Of a stretch of 64,000 nt of DNA, positions 42,647 through 52,762 are shown piece by piece. Origin of the DNA: JBNKFV01 sp050289485 (lineage in GTDB: Bacteria; Pseudomonadota; Gammaproteobacteria; Pseudomonadales; Cellvibrionaceae); the NCBI GenBank assembly GCA_050289485.1, contig JBNKFV010000020.1, forward strand, positions 1 to 64,000. Reading direction: 5' to 3'. The notes under the pieces are model-generated. The model had not been told where the DNA came from and did not search any database. It worked only from the letters and a program-made list of their open reading frames with translations. Positions within the stretch are counted from its first letter, which is position 1, and every line of letters starts with the position of its first letter. The position numbers and the translations under genes were made by a program.

Positions 42647-43741
42647 ATGGGAATTTCCTGTCTTGCTGTAACCGGTAATAGTGATTTGCCGGAAACCAAC
42701 CTCTTTATTGGCCTGCATCGTGCGGGTATCGCCCTTACCGTGATGCAGCCCGCCAATGCAACCTATCGCCGCTGGCTGGTTGAAGCGGGCGTGCCAGTGA
42801 TAGACCTGGAGTTGAAAGGGCGTTTTGATAAAGCGGGTGTAGCCGCCATACGTCAGCAGTTACAGGTTCAGCGGCCTGATATTCTGCACGCCTTCAACAA
42901 TAAAGCCGTATCCAACGGTCTTAAAGCCAGTAAGGGCATGGCAATCAAATTTATTGCTTATCGAGGTATTGAGGGCAATGTAAGTTATTGGGACCCTGCC
43001 AGCTGGACGACCTATCTTCACCCCAGGGTGGATGTGATTGTGTGTGTGGCGGACGCCATTCGACGCTATTTTGCCAATATGCGTTTTTTGGGTATTCCCG
43101 CCCCGGTGCGCAAAGCCCGTACGATTTATAAGGGGCATGATCCCGCGTGGTATCCCGCGGAACCTGCCGACCTGACTGAGTTCAACGTACCTGCGGGTGC
43201 GTTCGTGGTGGGTTGCACTGTGAATGATCGGCCGCGTAAGGGTTTGGATTATCTGGCGAGAGCAACCTACGACATGCCTGCTGATGCGCCTATTCATTGG
43301 TTGTTGATTGGCCAGATAGGCAACTCCAAACTCGCTAAACTGATCAACGATAGCCCGAATGCAGACAAAATTCATTTGACGGGCTTTCGTAAGGATGTGC
43401 CGGCCATTATGCGCGCTTGCGATGCGTGTATTTTGCCTGCCATTAAGCGCGAGGGTTTACCCAAAGGGATTATCGAAGGCATGATTCAGGAAACCGCACC
43501 GATTGTAACCAATTCAGGCGGCAGCCCCGAGCTGATTGAAGAGGGCGTGTCGGGCTTAATTGTTCCGCCCAAATCGTCGCAGGCGATCGCCGAGGCGGTG
43601 TTGAGCCTGTATCGCAGCTCGAGTAAAACTGCGAGTATGAAAGTTGCCGCGCGACAGCGCATTATAGAGTGCTTTAATATTCAGACGACTATTGATGAGC
43701 ACGTGGCGTTGTATAGTGAGTTGAGAAAGGAGAAATCTTAA
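42647..43741 (+). CDS. Glycosyltransferase family 4 protein
   Basis: The 364-residue GT-B protein has PDILHAFNNKAVSNG in the N-domain, and KIHLTGFRKDVPAIMRACDA and REGLPKGIIEGMIQETAPIV (EX7E-type) in the C-domain. It is divergent from the GT2 gene across 154 bases. Nearest relatives by texture are enzymes of LPS core synthesis. No clear ribosome site precedes the ATG, so the exact start is uncertain. The sugar transferred cannot be deduced. Confidence 0.82.
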   Translation: MGISCLAVTGNSDLPETNLFIGLHRAGIALTVMQPANATYRRWLVEAGVPVIDLELKGRFDKAGVAAIRQQLQVQRPDILHAFNNKAVSNGLKASKGMAIKFIAYRGIEGNVSYWDPASWTTYLHPRVDVIVCVADAIRRYFANMRFLGIPAPVRKARTIYKGHDPAWYPAEPADLTEFNVPAGAFVVGCTVNDRPRKGLDYLARATYDMPADAPIHWLLIGQIGNSKLAKLINDSPNADKIHLTGFRKDVPAIMRACDACILPAIKREGLPKGIIEGMIQETAPIVTNSGGSPELIEEGVSGLIVPPKSSQAIAEAVLSLYRSSSKTASMKVAARQRIIECFNIQTTIDEHVALYSELRKEKS

Positions 43742-43980
43742 GTCAGAGTGTATTGAGGTGCCGTTGGCTGCAGAGCGTGACGTAGGGGATCTGCGCTCAA
43801 TAATGTTACCGCATTAAAAGTCTAAAGTTTTAGTCTGCCGCTGAAGTCGCATTTGGCGCATTGTTTTGTTTTCAAATAAAAAGTTTTGAATCAAAATTTT
43901 ATGAGTTTGGTTAAAAATTTTCTTTTCCAGTAACCGTTATATCCGCTACCGGATTTCAATTAAAAATAAGCCGAGAGTAG

Positions 43981-44009
43981 GGGGCTCTTCAACTGACGTG
44001 AAGTTCCCC
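43981..44009 (-). terminator. Weak candidate hairpin after the PfkB kinase gene
   Basis: On the minus strand GGGG-AA-CTTCA can pair with TGAAG-AG-CCCC with an internal mismatch. The T-rich stretch only follows about 17 bases later, so it is a doubtful terminator. The remaining 274-base gap to the GT4 gene is AT-rich and includes the palindrome TTTTGA-A-TCAAAA at 43884-43896. Confidence 0.3.
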
Positions 44010-44015
44010 TTGGTA

Positions 44016-45011
44016 TTACAGGTCCAGCTTACGTTTGATTTCGCCGTGCTGTTCCGGGTGTAAGCGCGGTCCATAATCTGAAACCACTGCTGCAGCTGCC
44101 GCACTGGCGAGATTGCCAGCCTGCTCAACACTATGGCCGTGAGTAATCGCGTACAAAAACGCCCCGGCAAACATATCGCCAGCGCCGTTGGTGTCAACTG
44201 CTTTAACGGCATGGGGGGCTATGTTGATAAGACGTTCGCCGTCATACACTTTGGCCCCTTCTGCACCACAGGTGATAGCAAATTGTTTGGCGTAGCCTTT
44301 AAGGGCGTCTATGGCGTTTTCCAGTGAATCGGTTTGGGTAAAGCCAATAGCCTCTGCCTGATTGCAAAACAGCAGGTCAACCCCGTCACCGAGCATTTCC
44401 AGTAAACCGTCGCGGAAGAATTGCACCATGGCGGGATCCGACAAGCTCAAGGCAGTTTTTACGTTGTTCTGCTCAGCCAATTCGCGCAAGGCAATACTGG
44501 CAGCTCTGCCGCTAGGGGAGGTGACGAGGTACCCTTCCAGATAGACATATTCGGATTGCTTCAAGGCTTCAGCGGATACTTCGGTAGCTGAAACCGTTTC
44601 ACTGATACCCAGAAAACTGTTCATGGTACGTTCCGCATCCGGGGTGATCATCACCAGGCACTTGCCGGTAATGCCGTCACCCATGGCATTGGTATTGTGA
44701 GCCACACCGGCATTGCGCAGGTCATTTAAGTAAAAGTGACCATTGTCGTCGTTGGCGACTTTGCAGCTGTAAAACGTATTGGCACCAAAATAGCTGGCTG
44801 CAATGATGGTATTACAGGCAGAGCCACCGCTGGCGCGTTTAGAGGCAATCAGGTGGTCAGAGAGTAGATCCATCAATTCATGTTGGCGGCCTTCGTCAAC
44901 CAGTGTCATCACGCCTTTGTCGATGCTAAAACGCTGTAAATCATCGTCATGAATTTCTATTTCTGTATCGACTAAGGAGTTACCTATGCCATAGATGTGG
45001 TATTGCGCCAT
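44016..45011 (-). CDS. PfkB family kinase, adenosine kinase-like
   Basis: The 331-residue ribokinase-fold protein begins YHIYGIGNSLVDTEIEI, has the substrate motif SGGSACNTIIAASYFGA and the PfkB signature VDTNGAGDMFAGAFLYA with the catalytic Asp. It resembles the bacterial adenosine/inosine kinase-like group common in marine gammaproteobacteria, which phosphorylates nucleosides to monophosphates. Other sugar substrates cannot be excluded. It is monocistronic and diverges from mrcB. Confidence 0.82.
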   Translation of the reverse strand: MAQYHIYGIGNSLVDTEIEIHDDDLQRFSIDKGVMTLVDEGRQHELMDLLSDHLIASKRASGGSACNTIIAASYFGANTFYSCKVANDDNGHFYLNDLRNAGVAHNTNAMGDGITGKCLVMITPDAERTMNSFLGISETVSATEVSAEALKQSEYVYLEGYLVTSPSGRAASIALRELAEQNNVKTALSLSDPAMVQFFRDGLLEMLGDGVDLLFCNQAEAIGFTQTDSLENAIDALKGYAKQFAITCGAEGAKVYDGERLINIAPHAVKAVDTNGAGDMFAGAFLYAITHGHSVEQAGNLASAAAAAVVSDYGPRLHPEQHGEIKRKLDL

Positions 45012-45334
45012 ATTGAAGATTCCAAAATTAGTAAATACTGCCTGCTTCAGACGGCCGACTCGCGAGGCTACCTATTATCCAGGCTAGGGCCTGTTAACAA
45101 TGTGCAGGGATGTTTGTCGCGAAAATGTCGGCATTATGCGTGCTGGGCTGCAGAAATCAAATTTGCCTTGAGCATAGTAGAGCGGACTGGTAACGTCTGC
45201 CGCCTTATGCCCAGCGTTCATGTGCCGCTTGTTAGCCCGACAATGTTGATTCTTGCCGGGTTAATAGGATTATTACTGGTGGTGCAACCGTTACAGGGCA
45301 AGGATTGGTCTCAGGAACTTAATACTGTTTTATC
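45012..45334. other. Divergent intergenic region without a gene
   Basis: The 323 bases between the kinase and mrcB contain an open frame (44997-45431) that overlaps both neighbours, has no ribosome site and reads as low-quality protein; I do not call it. Promoters for both genes must lie here but none is clear by eye. Confidence 0.5.
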
Positions 45335-47671
45335 ATGGCTCGCTCTTCTGGTAAGAAAAAAAATACGTCGAAAAAAAGTCGCACTTGGCGCGGTAAATTG
45401 TGGCGTGGTGTGTTTTATCTGGCATTCATAGGGGGGGGTGCTGGATTAATTCTGTTTGCCTTTATCGATTGGCAGGTGCAGCGCAAATTCGAGAATCACC
45501 AATGGGCGATTCCTGCCCAGGTTTATGCCCGGCCGCTGGAGCTCTACGAAGGCCTGCCAATTAATATTGCTCAGCTTGAGCAAGAACTTAAAGCCTTGAA
45601 CTACCGTTTTGGCCGCCTGCCGGAAAAGCCCGGTGAGGCAGAGATGCGGGGTAAGTGGATTACTGTGTACTCCCGAGGCTTCACCTTTGCAGATGGTGTT
45701 GAGCCTGCAAAAATGCTGCGCTTTGGGTTGTCTGAAGGCAGAGTCGTTAATCTGCAGGAACGCACACCGTCTGGTGACTGGCAGCCATTAGGTATTTATC
45801 GGCTCGAACCACAGCAAATCGGCGGTATTTATCCCGCTCATGGCGAAGACCGCATTTTGGTCAAACTCGAAGATATACCGGTTGCCCTTGGCACGGCCCT
45901 TATTGCGGTAGAAGACAAAGATTTTAATGAGCATTTTGGTCTGTCGCCCAAGGCCATTTTGCGCGCTGCGCTGGCCAATCTCAAAGCCGGTAGCATTGTG
46001 CAAGGTGGCAGCACGCTTACTCAGCAGTTGGTAAAAAATCTCTATTTGAGTCAAGAGCGTAACCTGTGGCGCAAAGTGCAGGAAGCCCTGATGACGCTCT
46101 CTTTGGAGCTGCATTATTCAAAGGCAAAAATTCTCGAAACCTATATTAACGAAGTGTACCTGGGGCAGAGTGGGCCACGTGCCATTCATGGTTTTGCCCT
46201 GGCCGCCAACTATTATTTTGGTCGCAGCTTGCAGCAGCTTGATACCCATGAAATTGCCTTGCTGGTAGGTATGGTAAAAGGCGCTTCGTACTACAATCCC
46301 TGGCGTCACCCGAAACGGGCCAAGGCGCGCCGCGACCTGGTGCTGGATATCATGCAGGATGCTGGCTTGCTGACTAATTCAGAAGGTACGCGCTACCGCG
46401 CCAAGCCTCTGGGCATTCAGGATCGGGAAGATGTGAGTCAGTATGCCTACCCGGCCTTTATCGATCTGATTCAACGCCAGCTGCGCGAAGACTATCGTGA
46501 GGAAGATCTGAGCAGTGAGGGGTTGCAGGTCTACACCACGCTGGCTCCCAGTGTTCAGTGGGCGGCAGAGCAATCGCTGAGTACAACCCTGAATAAACTG
46601 GAGTCAGGTTATCGTTTGCAGAAAGACGGTTTGCAGGGCGCACTGGTAGTCACTGATACCAGTGGGGGCGAGGTATTGGCGCTTGTGGGCGACCGCAATC
46701 CTCGTTATGCCGGCTTTAATCGTGCACTGGATGCGCGGCGTCAGGCTGGCTCGTTGTTCAAGCCAGCCGTGTATTTGGCCGCGTTGCAGACTGGGCGCTA
46801 TAACCTTGCTTCAATGTTGGATGATGGCCCAGTCAGTGTCGGTATGGCAGGTGAGAGTGTGTGGGAACCGCAGAATTTCGATCACCTCACACACGCCAAT
46901 GTGTTGTTTTATCAGGGGCTGGCGCACTCCTATAATCAGGCAACGGCGCACCTTGGTCTCGAAGTAGGTATCGGTGAGGTTACTGATACGCTGCGTGCTA
47001 TGGGGCTTAACGATGATGTCCCGCAATTACCATCTGTATTCCTGGGAGCAAAAAGCGTAAGCCCATTACAGATCAGCCAGATTTACCACACGTTGGCAAC
47101 CGGCGGCAGTTATACGCCGCTGCGAGCGATTCGCAGTGTGCATACCCGCGATGGCCAAACACTCAAGCGTTATCCGCTGAACTCCGAGCAGCGCCTGCCA
47201 CGACAGCAGGTTTACTTGTTGAACTACGCGTTGCAGGCGGTGATGCATGAGGGTACTGGTAAAGGCGCTTATCGTTACCTGCCATCCAATCTGGCACTGG
47301 CCGGTAAAACCGGTACCACCAATGATCAGCGCGACAGCTGGTTTGTCGGCTTCAGCGGCAGTCATCTCGCTACCGTATGGGTGGGACGCGACGACAACGG
47401 CAAAACCCCTTTAACCGGCAGTAGCGGCGCGTTGCCCACCTGGGCGCAGCTGATGCAGCGTATTGAGACCGATAGCCTGGTGGTGCCTGCGCCAGACGGT
47501 ATCAGTTATGACTGGATTGATGCCAGTAGTGGCCGACTTACCGGTGAATTTTGTGAAAATGCCCGCTGGGTGCCGTTTATCGACGATCAAAAACCCACGC
47601 TTACAGAGCGTTGCCGCCCAACATTAAAACCACTGAAGGATTGGTTCCGTCGTCTGATAGGGTATGATTAG
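45335..47671 (+). CDS. mrcB: Penicillin-binding protein 1B
   Basis: The 778-residue class A PBP polymerises and crosslinks peptidoglycan. A basic cytoplasmic N-terminus is followed by one membrane helix (about 29-50) and a UB2H-type region (about 65-160). The GT51 glycosyltransferase domain has the catalytic Glu in AVEDKDFNEHFG and GGSTLTQQLVKN. The transpeptidase domain has the SxxK motif in AGSLFKPAVYLAAL, SYNQ and KTG in LAGKTGTTNDQ. The outer-membrane lipoprotein activator LpoB is not adjacent, but a lipoprotein gene follows. Confidence 0.95.
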   Translation: MARSSGKKKNTSKKSRTWRGKLWRGVFYLAFIGGGAGLILFAFIDWQVQRKFENHQWAIPAQVYARPLELYEGLPINIAQLEQELKALNYRFGRLPEKPGEAEMRGKWITVYSRGFTFADGVEPAKMLRFGLSEGRVVNLQERTPSGDWQPLGIYRLEPQQIGGIYPAHGEDRILVKLEDIPVALGTALIAVEDKDFNEHFGLSPKAILRAALANLKAGSIVQGGSTLTQQLVKNLYLSQERNLWRKVQEALMTLSLELHYSKAKILETYINEVYLGQSGPRAIHGFALAANYYFGRSLQQLDTHEIALLVGMVKGASYYNPWRHPKRAKARRDLVLDIMQDAGLLTNSEGTRYRAKPLGIQDREDVSQYAYPAFIDLIQRQLREDYREEDLSSEGLQVYTTLAPSVQWAAEQSLSTTLNKLESGYRLQKDGLQGALVVTDTSGGEVLALVGDRNPRYAGFNRALDARRQAGSLFKPAVYLAALQTGRYNLASMLDDGPVSVGMAGESVWEPQNFDHLTHANVLFYQGLAHSYNQATAHLGLEVGIGEVTDTLRAMGLNDDVPQLPSVFLGAKSVSPLQISQIYHTLATGGSYTPLRAIRSVHTRDGQTLKRYPLNSEQRLPRQQVYLLNYALQAVMHEGTGKGAYRYLPSNLALAGKTGTTNDQRDSWFVGFSGSHLATVWVGRDDNGKTPLTGSSGALPTWAQLMQRIETDSLVVPAPDGISYDWIDASSGRLTGEFCENARWVPFIDDQKPTLTERCRPTLKPLKDWFRRLIGYD

Positions 47672-47735
47672 CATCGGTTTTGCTGCCCTCGTGGGCGGTT
47701 GATAAATGTTGTGAGAATAATGGTTGGTGAAGGAC

Positions 47736-48233
47736 ATGCGGGCAGGGTGGTTAGTGCGTTTATTGGGGGTGACCAGTATATTGGCACTGTTATCGGCGTG
47801 TGCGGTACAGACTCGCGCACCAGTAGAAGATGCCGGTCGTTACCCTGAACCTCCAAGCAGCTCTACGGCCTCGCCGGAACAGGCACCACAAGCCCCCGCA
47901 ACTGCCACGCCAGCAGAGCCTGCACCTGCCTGGAAGCCTAATACCCAGGCTCGTACTACCTTGCCCGCCGTGGTTGAATTGCTAACCCGAGCTGACTCGT
48001 TGATGGCAACCGAACAGTGGAATAATGCCATTGTGGTAGCAGAACGGGGATTGCGCATCGACGCGCGTAATGCTGGCTTTTATCTGGTGTTGGCAAAGTC
48101 TTACCATGCTTTGGGTAACTGGGGGAAAGCCCGTCAGTTTGCTGAACAAGGGCGCTCTCTGGCGCGTTCAGGCACAGGCATCCGCGACGCATTTGATCGT
48201 TTGCTAACCGACCTAACGGCCGCATCTTCATGA
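47736..48233 (+). CDS. TPR-containing lipoprotein
   Basis: The 165-residue product has a lipoprotein signal peptide ending in LLSAC, so Cys is lipidated, then a Pro/Ala/Thr-rich linker (about 25-70) and a C-terminal tetratricopeptide-like region (about 90-145: WNNAIVVAERGLRIDARNAG, then SYHALGNWGKARQFAEQGRS). It lies 64 bases after mrcB on the same strand, so it may be a partner of PBP1b in the envelope, though it does not resemble LpoB. The ATG at 47736 has AAGG four bases upstream. Confidence 0.75.
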   Translation: MRAGWLVRLLGVTSILALLSACAVQTRAPVEDAGRYPEPPSSSTASPEQAPQAPATATPAEPAPAWKPNTQARTTLPAVVELLTRADSLMATEQWNNAIVVAERGLRIDARNAGFYLVLAKSYHALGNWGKARQFAEQGRSLARSGTGIRDAFDRLLTDLTAASS

Positions 48234-48509
48234 TTTTCTTTGAGATTTATTTGTTTTTGTCGTTCTAACGTATTATTTTGCCAACTGGTTCACAGTTTTG
48301 CTTCGGTGGACTGGGGTTTGTGTCTGCGTAAACAGGGATTGCTGGCGGATTCATTTTGTCGGCTGGTGGCCCCATTGATAGCGTCCTGATACCTTATCCT
48401 TTACCCGTAAGCTAGACTTGTAGTCCCCAACGCCTGTTGCTTGCTCATGAATATGGCTAGTGGGGTTTTCTCACGAGACAGATAAGAAGTCGCTCAAGAA
48501 TTATCATCT

Positions 48510-50888
48510 ATGAATACTAATGGAATGCATGCATCGCATCAGACTATACGCCTTACCGAAACGCAGATAGTTGATTGGCTAAAGGCCTCACAAAAACTGG
48601 CGGTGGACTTCTGCCACGAGCAGTTCACCGTGTTTGCCCGTGCCCTGGATGCACGCTTGGAAGCACTCATCAACGATGCCCCCACGAACAAAGAGCAAAC
48701 CCGCCTGATCGAGATTCAACGTGGCTTGCAAAACAGTCGGGATGATTTTGAGGGGTACTTCTGTGGTTATCTCGGTGAGTGTTTTATCAAGTTCAAGAAA
48801 AAAGAGCTGTGTACTCATACCGGTGAGGAAAAGTTCGAGGGCGATATGCTCACCTTGGTTGACAACCAGGACTTGGAAGAAACCATTGCGATTTCATCGA
48901 TTACCCGCCGTGCAGAAGCCAACTTTGGTGAATCCATTTGGGCGCTAAATCAGCGTTTTGCCATTCTTAATGGCGGTGAAAAGGTTGACGAAACCAACAA
49001 CCCCTTGTCACCCGTACAGTTTTGCGTGGCGTTGCGTAAAGCACTGAAAATTCTTGCTTTCGATACCAAGGCCAAACTGACTGCCTACAAGGTGTTTGAT
49101 ACTGATTTTATTGTTAACCTGGGAGAGGTATTTCGTGATACCAATAACTTCTTGGTTGAGCAAGGTATTCTTCCCAATCTTGATTATTCTGTCAGCGGTG
49201 AACAGGCACCGCCCATGCCGCTGGTTGAAGAATACGAAACCGAATTTCGCACCGATGGTTCGGCTCCGCGAGAGATCAAAATGCCTGGCCCTATTCGCGC
49301 GCCTGATGCTGGTGTTCCCACAGGGCAGTATCAAGGTCGCCTGATGGACGCCATTCGGGTATTGCAAAACCATATGGGTGCCCGAGCACCTCAGCATGGC
49401 GAAGCGGGCGAAGTAGGGGTCGAGAGCCTGGTTGCCCGGCTTGCCGGTAATGCGCCGCAGCAAGGTGGTGCGGCGGCCCCAGGGGGCGCAGCCGGTGGGT
49501 ATCAGGGGGTGCTTTATTCCAATCAGCAATTGGTGGGTGCGCTGCAAAACCTGCAGACCCAGGCATTGAGCCTCACTGCCGATTCGCAGATGGTTGATGG
49601 CGATTTCCTTAATTTACAGCCGCAGCAAATTGCCGATGTGAGTATTCAGCTGGCGAACCAATTGCGCCAGGAGTCGGACGATGGTGCTGTGGATCCCTCC
49701 GATATGCACACCATCGATCTGGTGGGCATGCTGTTTGAGTACATGCTCTCTGACGACAACCTGCCCAACTCCGTAAAAGCTCTGCTGAGTTACCTGCATA
49801 CACCGTTTTTGAAAGTGGCGTTTATCGATAAAGATTTCTTCGAACAGTCTGAGCATCCGGCACGCCTGCTCTTGAACAATCTGGCCGAAGCTGGTGCTCG
49901 CTGGGTGTCTAATGATGGCACGTCACAGTACGATATTTATACCAAGATTAAAGATGTCGTTTCCCGAGTGCTGGAAAGCTTTAAAAACGACGTCCGCTTG
50001 TTTGCCGAACTGTTGTTGGAATTCAGCTCATACACGAAAAAGCTCACACGCCGCCAGGATCTGATGGAAAAACGCGCACTGGAAAAAGTGCAAGGCGAAG
50101 AAAAACTGCGTGAAGTTAAAATTCAGGTGAATGAAGAAGTGCGCAAGCGTACCGATGGTCGCGAGTTGCCATCGGCAGTATTGTTGTTACTGCTACAGCC
50201 CTGGTCTGATTATCTGGCATTTTTGTTATTACGTTATGGAGAAAAGTCAGAAAGCTGGGGAAAAGCGCTGGGTGTTGTTGATCAGATCTTGTGGTCGATA
50301 GAACCCAAAGAAGAGGCCAAAGAGAAAGCTCGTCAAGTTGAGATGCACGACGAGTTGATCGATACCATCGAAATGGGTTTTGAAACCATTGGTTACGATC
50401 AGGCCAAAGGTGGCAAATTGATTGAGGCATTGGTTTCGCTACAGAAACTGGCATTGCAAAGTCGCAAGGCGGAACCGGCGCCAGAGGCCATGCGCGAGAA
50501 GCTTGAGTCACTGGCGACCGAAAAAGCGGGTGGTATGGTCAATACCACTGAAGCGACGCCTGAAGAAAACAAAATGGTTGAAAACCTCAAGATGATTGAG
50601 TTTGGTACTTGGTTTGAGTTTGAAGGTGGCAAGCGCTTGAAGGTGGCATGGTATAACTCGAAAACCCTGCACTACATGCTGGTAGACCAAATGGGTAAAA
50701 AAGTGGCCATGAAGTCTGGTTTGGAACTGGCGCGCGAAATGATTGCAGGAAATGCGAAAGTGATTGCGGGCAGCACCAAGCCGTTCTTCGAACGCGCGCT
50801 TGAAAATATTTTCCAAAGTCTCAATGCCAAGGCAGAAAACATCGCAGAAACTGAAACGTCTGACGAAGCAGGTGAATTACGTGAGTGA
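48510..50888 (+). CDS. DUF1631 family protein
   Basis: The 792-residue protein lacks signal and membrane segments. It has a long helical N-terminal part (to about 250), a Gly/Ala-rich linker (about 305-345) and a helical DUF1631-like region including LLLLLQPWSDYLAFLLLRYG. The C-terminal domain has WFEFEGGKRLKVAWYNSKTL and LVDQMGKKVAMKS, a beta-rich tail related in form to PilZ-like barrels. DUF1631 proteins are common in gammaproteobacteria and their function is not established. It overlaps the following PilZ gene by eight bases, hinting at a link with cyclic-di-GMP signalling. Confidence 0.8.
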   Translation: MNTNGMHASHQTIRLTETQIVDWLKASQKLAVDFCHEQFTVFARALDARLEALINDAPTNKEQTRLIEIQRGLQNSRDDFEGYFCGYLGECFIKFKKKELCTHTGEEKFEGDMLTLVDNQDLEETIAISSITRRAEANFGESIWALNQRFAILNGGEKVDETNNPLSPVQFCVALRKALKILAFDTKAKLTAYKVFDTDFIVNLGEVFRDTNNFLVEQGILPNLDYSVSGEQAPPMPLVEEYETEFRTDGSAPREIKMPGPIRAPDAGVPTGQYQGRLMDAIRVLQNHMGARAPQHGEAGEVGVESLVARLAGNAPQQGGAAAPGGAAGGYQGVLYSNQQLVGALQNLQTQALSLTADSQMVDGDFLNLQPQQIADVSIQLANQLRQESDDGAVDPSDMHTIDLVGMLFEYMLSDDNLPNSVKALLSYLHTPFLKVAFIDKDFFEQSEHPARLLLNNLAEAGARWVSNDGTSQYDIYTKIKDVVSRVLESFKNDVRLFAELLLEFSSYTKKLTRRQDLMEKRALEKVQGEEKLREVKIQVNEEVRKRTDGRELPSAVLLLLLQPWSDYLAFLLLRYGEKSESWGKALGVVDQILWSIEPKEEAKEKARQVEMHDELIDTIEMGFETIGYDQAKGGKLIEALVSLQKLALQSRKAEPAPEAMREKLESLATEKAGGMVNTTEATPEENKMVENLKMIEFGTWFEFEGGKRLKVAWYNSKTLHYMLVDQMGKKVAMKSGLELAREMIAGNAKVIAGSTKPFFERALENIFQSLNAKAENIAETETSDEAGELRE

Positions 50889-51246
50889 CAACACTGAGTT
50901 AACAAATAAGCGCCGTTTGAAGCGTCACGCTATTGATGGCAGTGTACTGGTTCGCGACGAAGTATCTGGCAAAGATATTGGTAAGCTGGTGAATATGCAT
51001 GCGGAAGGCCTGATGGTGATGGGAGATGTTGCCCTAGTGCCAGAAAATCTTTACCAGTTATCGCTATGTTTACCTGAACCAATTGACGGACACAAGGTGG
51101 TAGGCTTGGGTGTGGATTGTTTGTGGGTGCGTGACTCTGGCAGTGACGGCATGCCAATGTATTGGTCGGGCTGTCAGATTATTGATTGTTCTGTTGATGC
51201 TCGCAGAGTGATCGATAAGTTGATTGCATCGATGGGCGAGAATTAA
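50881..51246 (+). CDS. PilZ domain protein
   Basis: The 121-residue protein has the PilZ pattern: RRLKR (RxxxR, about residues 9-13) followed by NMHAEGLMVMG, where the usual D/N-x-S-x-x-G has His in place of Ser. PilZ domains bind cyclic-di-GMP and control motility or adhesion; binding here is possible but the substitution makes it uncertain. The GTG start at 50881 overlaps the end of the DUF1631 gene. A strong terminator follows. Confidence 0.78.
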   Translation: MSDNTELTNKRRLKRHAIDGSVLVRDEVSGKDIGKLVNMHAEGLMVMGDVALVPENLYQLSLCLPEPIDGHKVVGLGVDCLWVRDSGSDGMPMYWSGCQIIDCSVDARRVIDKLIASMGEN

Positions 51247-51276
51247 TCGTTACTAATGTGCTGTCTAGTTTACTAA

Positions 51277-51308
51277 AAGAAAGCCACCGTTAAGGTGGCT
51301 TTCTTTTT
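51277..51308. terminator. Bidirectional Rho-independent terminator
   Basis: AAGAAAGCCACC (51277-51288) pairs with GGTGGCTTTCTT (51294-51305) with a five-base loop; T-runs flank it on both strands. It separates the PilZ gene from the convergent hemL gene. Confidence 0.92.
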
Positions 51309-51333
51309 TTACTTATTGGCCTTTGAGACAAAA

Positions 51334-52614
51334 TTACAGTGTTTTAAAAACTCGCTCAGCGGCATCGAGGGTTAACTGTAGATCTTCAGGGGTATGCGCG
51401 GCCGACATAAAGCCTGCTTCGTAAGAAGCCGGCGCAAGATACACGCCTTCGTTTAACATGCCGTGGAAAAACCGATTGAAGCGCGCGGTATCACACGCCA
51501 TCACTTGCTGGTAATTGGTGATGGTTTTCTCTTCGGTAAAAAATACGCCAAACATGCTGCCTACATGGTTGCTGGTCATGGGAATGCCAGCCGCCGCTGC
51601 GCGTTCACGCAAGCCTGTCACCAACGTATCGGTTTTGGCTGCCAGGGCATCATAGAAGCCTTCCGCCGTTATCAGTTCCAGGGTTTTTAAGCCGGCTGCC
51701 ATGGCAATGGGGTTACCCGACAAGGTGCCTGCCTGATAAATCGGGCCGGTGGGGGCAATTTGTTCCATGATATGACGCTTGCCGCCGAAGGCACCTACGG
51801 GCATACCGCCACCAATGACTTTCCCCAGCGTGGTAATGTCGGGCTCAATGCCGTAATAACCTTGCGCACCGGCCAAACTCACGCGGAAGCCAGTCATCAC
51901 TTCGTCAAGAATCAGCAGTGCACCGTACTGGTCGCAGACGTCACGCAAACATTCCAGAAAACCAGGTACGGGCGGTACACAGTTCATGTTGCCGGCTACC
52001 GGCTCAACAATAATACCGGCGATTTCATTGCCAATTTCAGCAAAGGCCTTACGTACACCCTCAATATCGTTATAGGTCAGGGTGATCGTATGTTGGGCCA
52101 GTGCTTCGGGTACGCCGGGTGAGCTGGGTACGCCCAGTGTGAGCGCACCAGAACCGGCTTTGATCAGCAGCGAGTCGGAGTGGCCATGGTAGCACCCCTC
52201 AAATTTTACGATTTTGTCGCGGCCGGTCGCGCCGCGCGCCAGTCGAATGGCGCTCATGGTGGCTTCTGTACCTGAGTTAACAAAGCGCACCAGGTCCATG
52301 CTGGGTAATAGGTTGCATACCCGGCTGGCTAATTGGGTTTCTATCTCAGTGGGGGCGCCAAAGCTGAGCCCTGCGTGCAGTTTTTCAGATACCGCAGCAA
52401 TGACGTCTGGATGGGCGTGACCCAATACCATAGGGCCCCACGACAATACGTAGTCGATGTAACGTTTGGCATCGACATCGTACAAATACGGGCCTTGGGC
52501 TTTTTCGATAAAAACCGGTACGCCACCAACGGCTTTAAATGCGCGTACGGGCGAATTAACGCCGCCAGGAATAATGTGTTGGGCTTGTTGAAAGAGTTCT
52601 TCTGAGCGGGTCAT
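51334..52614 (-). CDS. hemL: Glutamate-1-semialdehyde 2,1-aminomutase
   Basis: HemL makes 5-aminolevulinate from glutamate-1-semialdehyde in tetrapyrrole synthesis. The PLP enzyme has RLARGATGRDKIVKFEGCYH, LILDEVMTGFR and the Schiff-base Lys in TTLGKVIGGGMPVGAFGG. The ATG at 52614 (MTRSEELFQQA) gives 426 residues, exactly the E. coli length; a frame extension to 52653 is unlikely. It lies beside thiD-like and hemJ genes on the same strand. Confidence 0.95.
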   Translation of the reverse strand: MTRSEELFQQAQHIIPGGVNSPVRAFKAVGGVPVFIEKAQGPYLYDVDAKRYIDYVLSWGPMVLGHAHPDVIAAVSEKLHAGLSFGAPTEIETQLASRVCNLLPSMDLVRFVNSGTEATMSAIRLARGATGRDKIVKFEGCYHGHSDSLLIKAGSGALTLGVPSSPGVPEALAQHTITLTYNDIEGVRKAFAEIGNEIAGIIVEPVAGNMNCVPPVPGFLECLRDVCDQYGALLILDEVMTGFRVSLAGAQGYYGIEPDITTLGKVIGGGMPVGAFGGKRHIMEQIAPTGPIYQAGTLSGNPIAMAAGLKTLELITAEGFYDALAAKTDTLVTGLRERAAAAGIPMTSNHVGSMFGVFFTEEKTITNYQQVMACDTARFNRFFHGMLNEGVYLAPASYEAGFMSAAHTPEDLQLTLDAAERVFKTL

Positions 52615-52762
52615 GAGTAAAACGTCCACCTTGCGTATGTTGGCTGACGCCATAATGCATCAGCGGGGTAGTTCTGTCGAAATAAGGGGCAACAGTTAGC
52701 AGCTGCGCATTATGACGAATCATAAACGCTGCTGCCAGTGTGAGTGTTTTGGCGTTCGCTGG

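Noticed and set aside
44997..45431. 144-codon plus-strand frame between the kinase and mrcB
   Set aside because: Overlaps both flanking genes, has no ribosome site, and the real mrcB start lies inside it in another frame.
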